Source: Archegozetes longisetosus (Eukaryota; Arthropoda; Arachnida; Sarcoptiformes; Trhypochthoniidae). From it: DNA of 64,000 bases. The stretch covers positions 9,259,855-9,323,854 of the forward strand of contig JAEMBT020000006.1 of assembly GCA_018873245.2 (NCBI GenBank), given 5' to 3'. The notes under the pieces were generated by a model. That model was not told the origin of the DNA. It searched no databases and saw only the letters and a program-made list of their open reading frames with translations. Of this stretch, positions 24,574 to 35,607 are shown piece after piece; positions within the stretch are counted from its first letter, which is position 1, and each line of letters opens with the position of its first letter. The position numbers and the translations under genes were made by a program.

Positions 24574-25614
24574 TTATGGCTTCAATGCAATAACCCATCC
24601 AGATTTAGGTTGCAAAGTACAGCCATCCTCTAATACGGCTCTTCCCATATGTCCGGCAAACATTACTGAATTGTATTCGGTTCCATTGTCGTTAATAAGA
24701 ACATCGACCTCCACAACTCCAACGGGGATGTCATTCGTATCAATTTTTGGCCAAGTCTTGTCTTTAAGTACATCCCCCTGCCATTTTCCCTCTTCATTAA
24801 AAACGCAAAATGCAGATATCCAACCACTGATGTATGTGGGTCCAGAACCTCCACCCGAATAATGACAGATCTTCTGCCAGAAATCCATGTCTATATCTCC
24901 AGATCTGGCCCGAATAAATTGGTCTGCTATAGGCTCCAACAGATTGACCCATTTTTCTAATTTGTAGTCGTTGAGCTTTTTCAACCGATTACGGAGATTT
25001 TGCCAGTCTTCTACAGTTCCATAAAGTGTCACACTGGGAATTCCACAAGCTAAACAGAATTTGTAGTTAAAGTACTTCTTCATGGTGGCCATAAAAACCA
25101 CTCCATTAGTTATGTAGTCGTCCTGAGTCGTTGTGCTAAATTTTGGTAGAATCCAATTCTTTATTTCATCGTCTACGAGATTCTTATGAATTTCTTCTGA
25201 CATGAGATTCACACAAAGATCATATGGAGCTGAGGTTAAACAACCGCTAACACAGATTTCCAAATCTTTTTTTCCTTCGAAATTGACGAATTTGTTTCGG
25301 AACTGTTCGGCATTTGCATTTACGTAAAACGAAAATTGGACAATAATTGCTGTCCAAATGTCGTCGGGACGGATTACTAAATTGTGATGATAGTTGTAGC
25401 TCTTAGCAACCGTATTTACGAATCCATTAGAGTCAGGAATAGCACCTTCGAAATCGGTACCTTGCAAGATTCTTGTGCACTTGTTTTCTTCGTATTGCCT
25501 TAAATATTGTGCCACATGTTTTTCTTTCATTTGTCGAGTTTCTACTTTCTCAGGATCTTTATTAGAGGTTTTGAAAGTTATCGATGACGATGTCATCTCC
25601 ACAACGCTTCCCAT
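24574..25614 (-). CDS. DUF4419 protein, copy A
   Basis: Intact single coding exon, 346 residues, of the DUF4419 family, whose function is unknown. Recognisable family segments in order: HHNLVIRPDDIWTAI (about 80-95), FSFYVNANAEQFRNKFVNF, SAPYDLCVNLMSEEI, GIPSVTLYGTVEDWQNL, FWQKICHYSGGGSGP and SGWISAFCVF, ending SGWVIALKP. No signal peptide or membrane segment is seen. I place the start at MGS (25614), because a 78-nt intron (25697-25620, GTATGT...TTCACAG) ends five bases before that ATG, making the upstream in-frame residues intronic. One of four copies (also 32501, 50485, 55814). Intronless CDS and mainly microbial/fungal family membership suggest acquisition by transfer; that is inference. 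Confidence 0.85.
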   Translation of the reverse strand: MGSVVEMTSSSITFKTSNKDPEKVETRQMKEKHVAQYLRQYEENKCTRILQGTDFEGAIPDSNGFVNTVAKSYNYHHNLVIRPDDIWTAIIVQFSFYVNANAEQFRNKFVNFEGKKDLEICVSGCLTSAPYDLCVNLMSEEIHKNLVDDEIKNWILPKFSTTTQDDYITNGVVFMATMKKYFNYKFCLACGIPSVTLYGTVEDWQNLRNRLKKLNDYKLEKWVNLLEPIADQFIRARSGDIDMDFWQKICHYSGGGSGPTYISGWISAFCVFNEEGKWQGDVLKDKTWPKIDTNDIPVGVVEVDVLINDNGTEYNSVMFAGHMGRAVLEDGCTLQPKSGWVIALKP

Positions 25615-25761
25615 GTTTGCTGTGAAAAAACAAAATCCTTTCAGTTTTGTCAACAAAATTGTCCTTATATTTTAAACACCGACCCATACAAACATACCTA
25701 TATTATAAATTTAACGATGTATAGTATACCCAAGTTTATTTAGGAATAGAACACGAGAAAC

Positions 25762-25793
25762 ACTGAAAATTAGGCAGTAATATGCGTTTTATA
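25762..25793 (-). promoter_or_regulatory. core promoter of DUF4419 copy A
   Basis: TATAAA (25793-25788, minus) and the arthropod initiator TCAGT (A at 25764), spaced 29 bp, precede the 5'UTR intron. Confidence 0.6.
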
Positions 25794-26932
25794 AATAGAG
25801 GTGTGGCAGTAATTATATCCTATCTTAAGAATTAAGAGTCAATTTAATGATTTTCTATCACTAGTATAATAGATAAAGTGACAAAATATTTCGATATATG
25901 TACGCAACTTTCAAGTAAATAGATATATATTTTAGAGCATATCAATTATTGAGCGGAGTTATGGTTCCTTTTAAATTTTGCTGTGCAACACAAAAATCGC
26001 TAAATATACGTTTAAAAACAAATGCTATGCGTTAGAAGGAATGCATTACATAAATGTTGCGTCACCGCCAGTTATTTACATTTCAAATGAAGGTCATTTG
26101 TGATTTTTGCTCAATTCGTACAATTTAACCAATTAATAGTGTGCTCTTTGTTTACTCTTTCTATTTGATAATATTTTATGATTTTTAATTCTTCAGTTTT
26201 TTAGTTATCAAGTTTTACATCAATTATAACTGAATAAACTTTAATACATAGGAATTATAAAAACAGTTACAAAAACTCATAATAAATATCTTAAAAAATA
26301 TTTGTTAATATTTAATGTGCCCATTATTGACAGCTATAATATTTTGTAATCTTCGAAGAATTGAATTAAAAAATTGTGTTCAGCTAATTACGTTTAGAAA
26401 TTGCATTTTAGTTATAGACATATTTACAAGTGATTTTTGTTTTTGGGTTGAAAAATCACATATCAATAAATAAAATAGCATTTAGACAAATAAATTTTGT
26501 GATTGATTTAATAATGAATCAAAATTTGGATTCAAGTGTCAATAGAAATATTTTCAAAAAGATAAACATTTCAAATATCTATTTACGTTATCCTAATTTT
26601 GTTTATAACTTCATTCCGTTACAACTTTGCCAAAACTGTCTCTCCCTACTCTTAGTTATTCTGAAACGAAATCTCAAAAGAAAACTGATGGGAGTGGGGG
26701 TGAAATGAATCATTGAAATCATCTTTCATAGATGCAATGTTAAAGAATTTCAGAAAATTTTATTTTCTGCAAAATTGTACGCGTCAAAAACTTTAGTATT
26801 ATAGTCTAAGATATGTCTATATATTTGCCATCGAACCATGAGGTCTAAAGTATTTGTCCAAACACAGTTGCTTAACGTGGGCTGTCCTTTAAGAGAAATA
26901 GGCAAAAAGAAAAACCATTCACTGTTATGCAC
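25794..26932. repeat. upstream spacer of unit A
   Basis: Paralogous, in inverse orientation, to about 54460-55630 of unit D. No coding sequence is supported; short frames here are not conserved between the copies. Confidence 0.65.
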
Positions 26933-27690
26933 GGTATTCGTGGCACGTGAGGAACACTTGGGAGGAGCCTATCTTTAAGGTGGATTTTAGGGAGGATCTC
27001 TTTCTATTTTAAATGATTTGAAGCAAAATAATGAAAATTTTATCAATTGTATCAAAATTAAACACAACATGTCAAACAAATCTCACTACTTTCAGATAAA
27101 AAGTTTAATATTTGATGTATTTGTTTTCCAATACCTTTAATATTATAATCGAACTCGAAACCAATCCTAAGTTTTTCTGAATGTCTAAATTCAATCATAT
27201 ATCAGAATTATTAATACATTTTTAAAATTATTGGTATAAGTTTTACTTAACTTTAATAGACTTTAGCTTTGAATCGAAAGTAATAGTTATAAACCTGTGA
27301 TTATGTTAAATATAAATATTAATTTTTGGAATATAATTGAATGTAATTAATAACATAAAATATAATATAATGTGTAGTATATTAAATATGGTTAAATATG
27401 ACTATTCATTTTTTCAAATAAAATAATAATTTTAAACAACAAAATGTTACGAATTGTTTGTTTTGAAGAAATGTTTTGTACTTTTTATGATACCAAATGG
27501 AAAAAATGATAGTTTATTAACGACTGTCTTTAAGTTTTTAGTTTAGTAATAATTTTTGTTGACATCTTGTGTTAAAATGATCATTTAATCATTTAAGATC
27601 AATACAATTGTCTGTATCAATAGATATAAGTTAATAAGGCCAACCCAATTATAGTCTCCTCCTCAGTGTTCCTCATATACCATGAATACC
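26933..27690. mobile_element. non-autonomous inverted-repeat element with 9-bp target duplication
   Basis: 758 bp, flanked by GTTATGCAC at 26924-26932 and 27691-27699. The termini are inverted repeats of about 40 bp (GGTATTCGTGGCACGTGAGG on the left). Unit D has a single GTTATGCAC (complement of about 54463-54471) and no insert, so this is a clean insertion. A 9-bp duplication fits Mutator-like or Merlin-type elements. No transposase inside. Confidence 0.85.
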
Positions 27691-28330
27691 GTTATGCACT
27701 TTATTGAAGTAAGACTTAAAGACGGTCGATTTATAATATAATTAGTCGTATAGATAATAACATGCCTTTGAAAAGATCCAATGGTTCATGCCGTAAAGCC
27801 ATCAAAATGAACCACAAAAAGTTTAGTCTGATTAATAGTTTTGATGGAAAGAAAAAGGTTTCACAAAATTGAATGACACAAGAGTGTAATTTAAGTCAAA
27901 CTTATGCGCCTAGAATCCTAGGGCGGACTCAAATTTTATAAAGAAAAAATCAGGATCATTGAATGGCCGTTCATTCAAACTTGTTTACTCAGACGATTCA
28001 ATGTCTTTTTAATCACGATTTCCTGTTGTGGGCATCTTTTGGTTTAAGATTGTAATTGATAACGAGGGTTACATCTCTCTAAGTAGCAGATCAATCATTA
28101 CTCGAAAACAATAATTAATAAGGCTATTAACTATTTTATTTTCGACGACTTTTAATGTTTGTAGCATTTTTTAGAATATTTCATTGTAACATTCAATAAG
28201 TAGATGTTAAATAGGTTAGTGTCATCTCATTGGATAGCATTAAACCAGTCTTAGTTTTATTTAAACACATTTTTAATTTATTTTCTGAAAATTGTTATAA
28301 ATATTATTAATTTATTAAACGTAGTTTTCG

Positions 28331-28397
28331 TGACTCAAAGAATAGAATACATTATAATACAATTATTGTATTATAATGTATTCTATTCTTTGAGTCA
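28331..28397. repeat. 67-nt perfect palindrome
   Basis: Two 32-nt arms separated by TTA, beginning TGACTCAAAGAATAGAATAC. The same palindrome is at 53624-53690; unit C keeps only one arm. Confidence 0.9.
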
Positions 28398-28521
28398 ATT
28401 ATTGATTTGACTAAAAGATTACATATTTTGACGCATATCATTAGAAATTATGTATACTTTTGAAAATTTTAGAGCGAAAAAAATGAATTAAACATCATAT
28501 TAAACTGAATGAAATCTCCAT

Positions 28522-28812
28522 TTATTCGATGACGATTCCATTCGCAAAGCTGATCAGTGCCTTCCTAAACAATTCTAAGTAAAAATATTTTCAGATATAG
28601 TTCTTGTAACAATTATATTTCGTGACAAACCTTAGAATCAAATCATTTCCGAGGCCTTTATTGTCTTCGATCGATTCGATATTTCTCGTGATCTCTCCGA
28701 TCAAGTGGTGAAGAATTTGTAAGTAATATTCGGGAAGAAATTTCAATATTTGTAAGAAACTCGTGAATAATGATCGATTTGGCAAATGTTTCTCAATAAA
28801 AATGCTAAAGAC
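28522..28812 (-). pseudogene. duplicated last two exons of MMS22L, unit A
   Basis: Matches the last two exons of the complete MMS22L gene (49.74-50.02 kb). The reading is NRSLFTSFLQILKFLPEYY...GLGNDLILR, then the terminal intron (GTTTGTCACG donor), then KALISFANGIVIE and stop. Homology starts inside the penultimate exon, upstream of which there is no gene, so this is a passenger fragment of the segmental duplication. The splice sites are still intact, so it could serve as a terminal exon if transcribed. Confidence 0.85.
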
Positions 28813-29028
28813 TGTTATACCCTAGACTATTGAAACCCACTATATAGACATTTCGCTTGATAAACGTCCGATTGATAGAAATTTAATTAAATGAATAAAT
28901 TTTTAAGCTATTCGAAATAATTGTTTGAATTGATTCACATATCTGAGACTTTTGAAATAGTTTTATATTAATTAAACTAAAAGTTAAGTACATAGAATCT
29001 CATATCTGCTAATATGCTGATCTCATAG

Positions 29029-29215
29029 CAGGTCTCGCCAAACCACGGCTCGAGTAGACTTTCGAGAAAATATAAGTATCAGCTCTTAAAAGCATTTCTG
29101 GAAAAGGCTTTAGTATTTTATACTATCTGTATTGAAATTTCTTGAATGCTATTTATTGTATTAAGGTAGAAGATCTGTCATTGTTCTTAAGAAAAATGTT
29201 AATATTGATAGTTTG
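29029..29215. mobile_element. hAT end relic, unit A
   Basis: Inverse match to the last 180 bp of the hAT element at 23271-23880, beginning CAGGTCTCGCC. The same relic is in unit D (52820-52999), so this older insertion was duplicated with the unit. Confidence 0.6.
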
Positions 29216-29289
29216 TATTCTAAATTAGAATAAAACAATAAAATTTTTAAATTTTTTTAAAAGGAATATCTTAACACAAAAAATAAGAA

Positions 29290-32200
29290 AAAAATTGATG
29301 ATTTCCGAGTTAGATGCACGTCGTGTAAGAAAATTATTATAGAAAATAGTTGGTATATTCGTACTAAGGGTAAAAAACACAATATCAAAAGTATTAAGAA
29401 GTTGAAAAAAAGAAATTTCGATTTTATTTAATATTTTATATCCCGTTGGTACTTAAAATTATATGAAATAATAGTGCACAAATTAGTAAACAATTAAAAT
29501 AATGGATAATCTTTTTAAAGAGAAAATAGACATATTTAAACATTTTTTATGTTCTCAAATCAATTAATGATTAATTAAAAATTGTTTTTATTATGAAATT
29601 CTTGTTGATTATCGATCTCTTACATGTTTTATGTTATATAGAAACAATTTACTGATTTTTAAGCAAAATATAAGGGCTTAATTAAAAACAAAATAAATAT
29701 ATAAATTGATGCTTAAGTAAAAAATTAATCTAGAGATGAAAATTTTAGTCCGTTTAGTCTTAGTCTGAGGCTAAGACTAAGCATTCCTTTAGTCTTTATT
29801 CTGAAGACTAAGACTAAAGACTAAAAGGTTATGATGAAACTAAGACTTAAGACTAAACATTAATTTAGTCCGACTAGTCCTTAGTCTCCATAATAAATTT
29901 CCATATTTCAAATAAGCATTTCGTCAAGCAAAAATGTTTGCCTCTCAAAACACCCTTCTTAATATTATCACTAAGGCATTGCATTTTACATATACATGGC
30001 TTTGCTGGTAGCTCATATTTACTCTTTACTTATTAGGCCAATATTAGATATAAGGACTCATTTAGTAAATTTTATAAATACATATCTGAGGGGTTATTAA
30101 ATATTTCACATAAGTATTTCTTCAAATTCTACTCTTAGTTAGAGAAATTTTACAGAAATCCCCGGTTATATTTTAAATAAATTCAAATGTTTTGAATAAA
30201 AACACTGGATTTGCCAAAATTAATGCAATTTGTGATAGTGGTTGTTGTTTACCGAAAATAATCTTAAGTACTATTATATAGTCAATTGTAATGTTCAGTT
30301 CTTAAACCAAAATTGAGATAGAAATACGAAACAATAAATAAGTATTAACTAAATATTTGAAGGGGTTCCATGTCTTTACTTCCGTCTTTATTTCCAAAAC
30401 ATTTGCAACAACTTTACACTCAAAATCTTCAATAAAACCTTTTAAACAATTTTAAAATTATCTTTTTAACCTTTGAATTAAAGTAATTTTATTTTAAAAG
30501 TTGACTAAATTCTACAGAATTGCGTCGAATTCCGTTTATTTAGAAGGAAAACTTTTCCTATATTTGACAAAAGTCTTTTTTAACAAAAAAATGTTGATTA
30601 TGATAAAGAGTGTAGTTATAAGCTTTTGGAATAAGTTGATTACAATGGTTAAATTTAACCCCTAAGGATTTAAGTTTTTTAGACTTATATAAGCCATTTA
30701 AATTTTGAAGGCCTTCCAAAGGGCTACTCAGAGACTAACCCCTTGAATTCGTATTATTGAATGCAGACTAGGAGACTAAACTAAGACTAAGGGTTTTAGT
30801 CTGAGGCTAAGACTAAAGACTAAAAGGTTGAGACAGACTAAGACTACAGACTAAGCTATAGTTTAGTCTTACAGACTAAAGACTAAGGTAGTCTTAGTCT
30901 TAGTCTCAATTTTCATCTCTAAATTAATCTTAACTTATATCCTGTTCTTAAAATCAGTTACAACGGATTTAATATTCTTAATTAATTGGCTATTTTATGG
31001 TATCATTTTTGTCAGTTTCAATCCAGTTTATTAGTACGTTCAAAGTTAACGAGACAGACATACAGAGACAGCGCTATTTTACGAATATTTTATTATTATT
31101 TATATACAGTTTTCTATTATTAATAACTAGAGCGTCTATATTTCGGGAAATCCCAAATCATCTCGTGAAACTTAATCAGTAGGAAATCAATTTATGAGTG
31201 CGTATCAAGTAATAAGAAGTCATATGGTGACATCCTTGTTTTCCTGAATTTGCTGAATTAAGGGGAAGGTCTCGATTTCCCGGATAAGTCTCAAATTGAG
31301 AAAAATTGCCTGAGTTTTCTAAAATTTAAGTTTTCACAGCACGAAAAACTTTCTATATTATGACATTACATTAGGATTTTTGCAATTTTCTAATTGAAAT
31401 AACAACAACATGTAACATGGAAAAAAATTAATACTTCTCAAACTTCGACTTCCCGCTAATTTATCTACAAAAACATAAAAGGTCTTATTTATAGTTTGAA
31501 AGTTATTTGTAGATAAGTCAGAGCGAAATGAAAATTTACAAACTATTCAACAATTAAATGTAATACAATTCAATCAATTTTTAGATTATAACTAAAATTG
31601 TTCTGTAATAAAATAGTAATTGGAGTTTCCCGATTAAGCCCCCAATTGTGTATTTTCAACTTCTTTTTCCCTCCCGAATCAGAGGGTTATATGTCCCGAA
31701 TTATGGACGCCTTATTAATAACAAAAGTATTTAACTAGAAATCACAATTATTGGCTAACCAGAGTCTAAATGGTCTAAAACCTTACATAGGATTTGGAAC
31801 TATTATATATAGGCTACTTCAAGACAAAAGATAACTAGAACTGGACTGGTTTCAAAAATTTGGCAAAATATATGGTAAATACATTTAAAATATTCATCAT
31901 AGTTACGGGTATTCTAGTTCCTCAATTTTTCTTCGGTGATTTTAATAATAGAATACACCTTTCTTTGCACATTATATTACGCCAATTAGCCAGTAATAAA
32001 AGTAGGGGAACCACAACTCATTAAAAATATTCTGACCAGTAGTATATGCGCCCATTGAACGCACTACAAAAAAGGCCAAACAATCATGAATTTACGAACA
32101 AAATAATCGAAAATAAAGAAAAGCATATCTCTTGAAATGAACGCAACATTTATAAATCACGATAAGACGAAATATAAGAAATTAGTTGTCAATTTGTAAG

Positions 32201-32500
32201 TATTAGGTGTTTCTTAGTTTTCAAATGTTGTTCAAAGTAATGTTAAAGAATCACAAAAATATTCTTATTTCTGTAATGATAAAAATTGGTATTTTTGAAA
32301 ATTCATATCTCGAATACGGTAACTCATTAAGACTTGATTTCTTTTTAGTATGCTTTGATCTCCAATATCAATCATTTCGATATAAGAAAAATTTTCAATA
32401 CTTCTTATTATTCCATAGAAAACAATGTTAACTTATTAAAACATTTTAAAATGTTGTTAAACATCTATTTTAAGCTTAAAATATACTTTTATAAATTATT
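29290..32500. repeat. 3' spacer of unit B
   Basis: Non-coding sequence downstream of copy B, paralogous to 21950-24573. It contains the hexamer element below and is otherwise without genes. Confidence 0.75.
29731..30921. mobile_element. 1.2-kb non-autonomous hAT-type element with AGTCTTAGTC arrays
   Basis: Perfect 14-bp terminal inverted repeat TAGAGATGAAAATT, with target duplication AATTAATC at 29723-29730 and 30922-30929. The paralogous site in unit A (about 22367-22374) is empty. Both subterminal regions (about 29745-29885 and 30765-30905) are arrays of AGTCTT/AAGACT hexamers in both orientations. The roughly 880-bp centre is AT-rich and has no transposase. Confidence 0.88.
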
Positions 32501-33541
32501 TTATGGCTTCAATGCAATAACCCATCCAGATTTAGGTTGCAAAGTACAGCCATCCTCTAATACGGCTTTTCCCATATGTCCGGCAAACATTACTGAATTG
32601 TATTCGGTTCCATTGTCGTTAATAAGAACATCGACCTCCACAACTCCAACAGGAATGTCATTCGTATCAATTTTTGGCCAAGTCTTGTCCTCAGGTACAC
32701 CCCCCTGCCATTCTCCCTTTTCATTAAAAACGCAAAATGCAGATATCCAACCACTGATGTATCTGGGTCCAGAGCCTCCACCCGAATAATGACAGATCTT
32801 CTGCCAAAAATCCATCTCTATATCTCCAGATCTGGCCCGAATAAATTGGTCTGCTATAGGCTCTAACAGATTGACCCATTTTTCTAATTTGTAGTCGTTG
32901 AGCTTTTTCAACCGATTACGGAGATTTTGCCAGTCTTCTACAGTTCCATGAAGTGTCACACTGGGAATTCCACAAGCTAAAGAGGATTTGTAGCTAAAGT
33001 ACTTCTTCATGGTGGCCATAAAAACCAATCCATTAGTTATATAGTCGTCCTGAGTCGTTGTGCTAAATTTTGGTAGAATCCAATTCTTTATTTCATCGTC
33101 TACGAGATTCTTATGAATTTCTTCTGACATGAGATTCACACAAAGATCATATGGAGCTGAGGTTAAACAGCCGTTAACACAGATTTCCAAATCTTTTTTC
33201 CCTTCGAAATTGACGAATTTGTTTCGGAACTGTTCGGCATTTGCATTTATGTAAAACGAAAATTGGATAATAATTGCTGTCCAAATGTCGTCGGGACGGA
33301 TTACTAAATTGTGATGACGATTGTAGCTTTCAACAACAGTGTTTACGAATCCATTAGAGTCAGGAATAGCGCCTTCGAAATTGGTACCTTGCAAGATTCT
33401 TGTGCACTTGTTTTCTTCGTATTGCCTTAGATATTGTACCACATGTTTTTGTTTCATTTTTCGAGTTTGAACTTTCTCAGGAGCTTTATTAGACGTTTTG
33501 AAAGTTATCGATGAAGATGTCTTCTCCACAACGCTCCCCAT
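32501..33541 (-). CDS. DUF4419 protein, copy B
   Basis: Intact 346-residue paralogue of copy A with the same start (MGSVVEKTSSS), a 5'UTR intron (33627-33546, 82 nt) and all family segments, including FWQKICHYSGGGSGP. Its substitutions relative to A are spread along the protein. For example SYKSSLACGIP replaces NYKFCLACGIP, and KAPEKVQTRKMKQ replaces KDPEKVETRQMKE. No stops or frameshifts. The function is unknown, as for the family. The TATA position upstream reads GATAAA instead of TATAAA, so expression may differ from the other copies. Confidence 0.85.
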   Translation of the reverse strand: MGSVVEKTSSSITFKTSNKAPEKVQTRKMKQKHVVQYLRQYEENKCTRILQGTNFEGAIPDSNGFVNTVVESYNRHHNLVIRPDDIWTAIIIQFSFYINANAEQFRNKFVNFEGKKDLEICVNGCLTSAPYDLCVNLMSEEIHKNLVDDEIKNWILPKFSTTTQDDYITNGLVFMATMKKYFSYKSSLACGIPSVTLHGTVEDWQNLRNRLKKLNDYKLEKWVNLLEPIADQFIRARSGDIEMDFWQKICHYSGGGSGPRYISGWISAFCVFNEKGEWQGGVPEDKTWPKIDTNDIPVGVVEVDVLINDNGTEYNSVMFAGHMGKAVLEDGCTLQPKSGWVIALKP

Positions 33542-33691
33542 GTTTGCTGTGAAAAAACAAAATCTTTTCAGCTTTTTCAACAAAATTGTGCTTATATTTT
33601 AAACAACACCGACCCATACAAACATACCTATATTATAAATTTAACGATGTATAGTATACCCAAGTTTATTCAGGAATGGAACACGAGAAAC

Positions 33692-33725
33692 ACTGAGATT
33701 TAAGGAGTAATATGCGTTTTATCTA
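33692..33725 (-). promoter_or_regulatory. core promoter of copy B, altered TATA box
   Basis: Initiator TCAGT is kept (A at 33694) but the TATA position reads GATAAAAC rather than TATAAAAC. Confidence 0.45.
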
Positions 33726-33899
33726 TAGAGGTGTGGCAGTAATTATATCCTATCTTATGAGTTTTGAGTCTATTTAATGATTTTCTATCACTAGTATAAT
33801 AGATAAGTTGACAAATTATTACGATATATGTACGTAACTTTCAAGTAAATGTATATTTAAGAGCATGTCAATTATTGAGCGGATTTATGGTTTCCTTTT

Positions 33900-35220
33900 T
33901 TAACTTTGCTGTGCAACACAAAAATATTTGAATTATACGTTTAAAAGCACATGCTATGAGTTAGAAGGAATGCATTACATGAATGTGTGAAAAGTGTGAA
34001 AAAGTGTGATTAAAACTTTTGAAAGTAGGCTCTAGAGTAATGTATCTGTTCATATATAAGAGGCCTAAAGTTTTACTCTGAAGCATTTAAAACATCTAAT
34101 AACACTAGATTTCCATCTCTAGATATAAGTAATTGTTAAATGAACTTATCAGCAAAATTATTTTTTATCTCTTGGCTCGAATTATTTTCACTTTTCGACT
34201 CCTCATTGAGAGGCGAGGCCTGTCTGATATGGTTTACAAGGTTGGCTTTTACTTTCCCGACAAGCTGGCAAAGCCATCACATACCTATATATTTATCATC
34301 AGCATCACTTGAAAATCAAAAAGTCTCAAGCCCTACCCACTTCCGACCAAGTCAAAGCTCCACCCACAAAAATAATTCTGAGCCATGCCCACAAAAATTT
34401 CGTTAAATATTCTTCTAAGTATACTGGTTAAGAATATGCAAACAGATTCTCGAAATTCCTTCTGGGGCGGAGTTATGAGTATTCAAAGTTTCGGTATTTT
34501 ACTCATAGTATACTACTTCAAATATTGTTTCAATGATATAATTCATTGAATTTCATAGAATATTGTTCATAGAAGATGATGCAAAATTATTAATCACCGT
34601 TGCTTATACTTTGATATACATTTTTGCTAATACAAACATATCTCGCTGTCAAAACAAAAATAATATTAATTGCTTTAAGTTTTATAAATAAGATCTTTTG
34701 AACTGAAGATATCTATAAAAATTGATTAACTAAACGTTGAGCTATATGAATTCAAAGATTAAAACTTTATTCCAAAACACTTAAAGATATAAGGTTATCA
34801 AGTAAATTTAATTTTGAAGGCAATAGGACTCTAGACCTTCTATCAGGCGCAATATAAATGATAAACCTTTCAATTTTACTCTTTTTGATAAAATATAATG
34901 TTAAAATATGAACTTTCATATGTTTGCGATATGCTTTCGATGTTAAATGTTATGAATTATTTTTCTCATTTGATATTTTCATTATTTGTTCTCAAAAAGT
35001 TAATTGTGTTGATAAGCTCCGTTAAATATTAGGTATTTTTATCAATATATTGGAGAATTATACTTGACTTGTTCTTTAAAAAATTATTAAGCTCATACTC
35101 TAAGCCTTTTCTATTTGAATCTTATCTAAATAGTTCTAAGCGTTTTGGAATTTAAAGAATGAAAGAATTGTTATTAGCCGTTTTATTCTGCAAAAATTAG
35201 ATTTTATCGAGTTAAATAAT
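33900..35220. other. intergenic, repetitive
   Basis: The unit B homology fades out near 33985. At 34310-34400 there are short repeated motifs (CCCTACCCACTT, CTCCACCCACAAAAAT, CATGCCCACAAAAAT), probably an old repeat. No gene seen. Confidence 0.45.
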
Positions 35221-35221
35221 G

Positions 35222-35607
35222 TAAATAACTCGATGAACATCGAATGTACTAATCCAAGAGAATGTGATTCATTTGAGAGTTCCGAATGTAAAGATGGTTA
35301 TTGTTAATGTAAAGAAAACTATAAGGTTAAGAAAGTCAGAGTATCTGGCAGTCCTCGCTCCTGCCACAAAAATGTTGATTGCACAGAAACTTTACAATTT
35401 TGCTTCAATGGAACATGCGAATATACCGATGAGTGTGAGGTAATTGATTCTAAACTAATTGAGACCACAATAATTTTTGAGTATCGACGACTGTGAAACA
35501 TGGTATAAATGGAAATATATCAATCATTAAAGAGGAAACTTACGACGGAGTCTAATTGCAAATTAAATAATAGCTGTGAAAAAAGTGACGAGTGGAATAT
35601 AGTGAAA
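35222..35607 (+). pseudogene. cysteine-rich (EGF/EB-like) gene fragment, broken
   Basis: Translation gives a dense cysteine pattern, ECTNPRECDSFESSECKDGY, then C, an in-frame stop, CKENYK, a second block with HKNVDCTETLQFCFNGTCEY and a third with CKLNNSCEKSDEW. The spacing is like EB or EGF-type modules of secreted arthropod proteins. Stops and frame changes between the blocks show it is not functional as it stands. No parent gene is in the window. Confidence 0.45.

Noticed and set aside
24431-24862. Frames antisense to the DUF4419 genes (also near 32355, 51237 and 56671)
   Set aside because: They are open in all copies only because the sense gene is conserved; no own start context, promoter or domain.
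21950-34000. CRISPR array or bacterial operon in the repeat-rich part
   Set aside because: Repeats are long, few, irregularly spaced and inverted; neighbouring genes have spliceosomal introns and animal orthologues.
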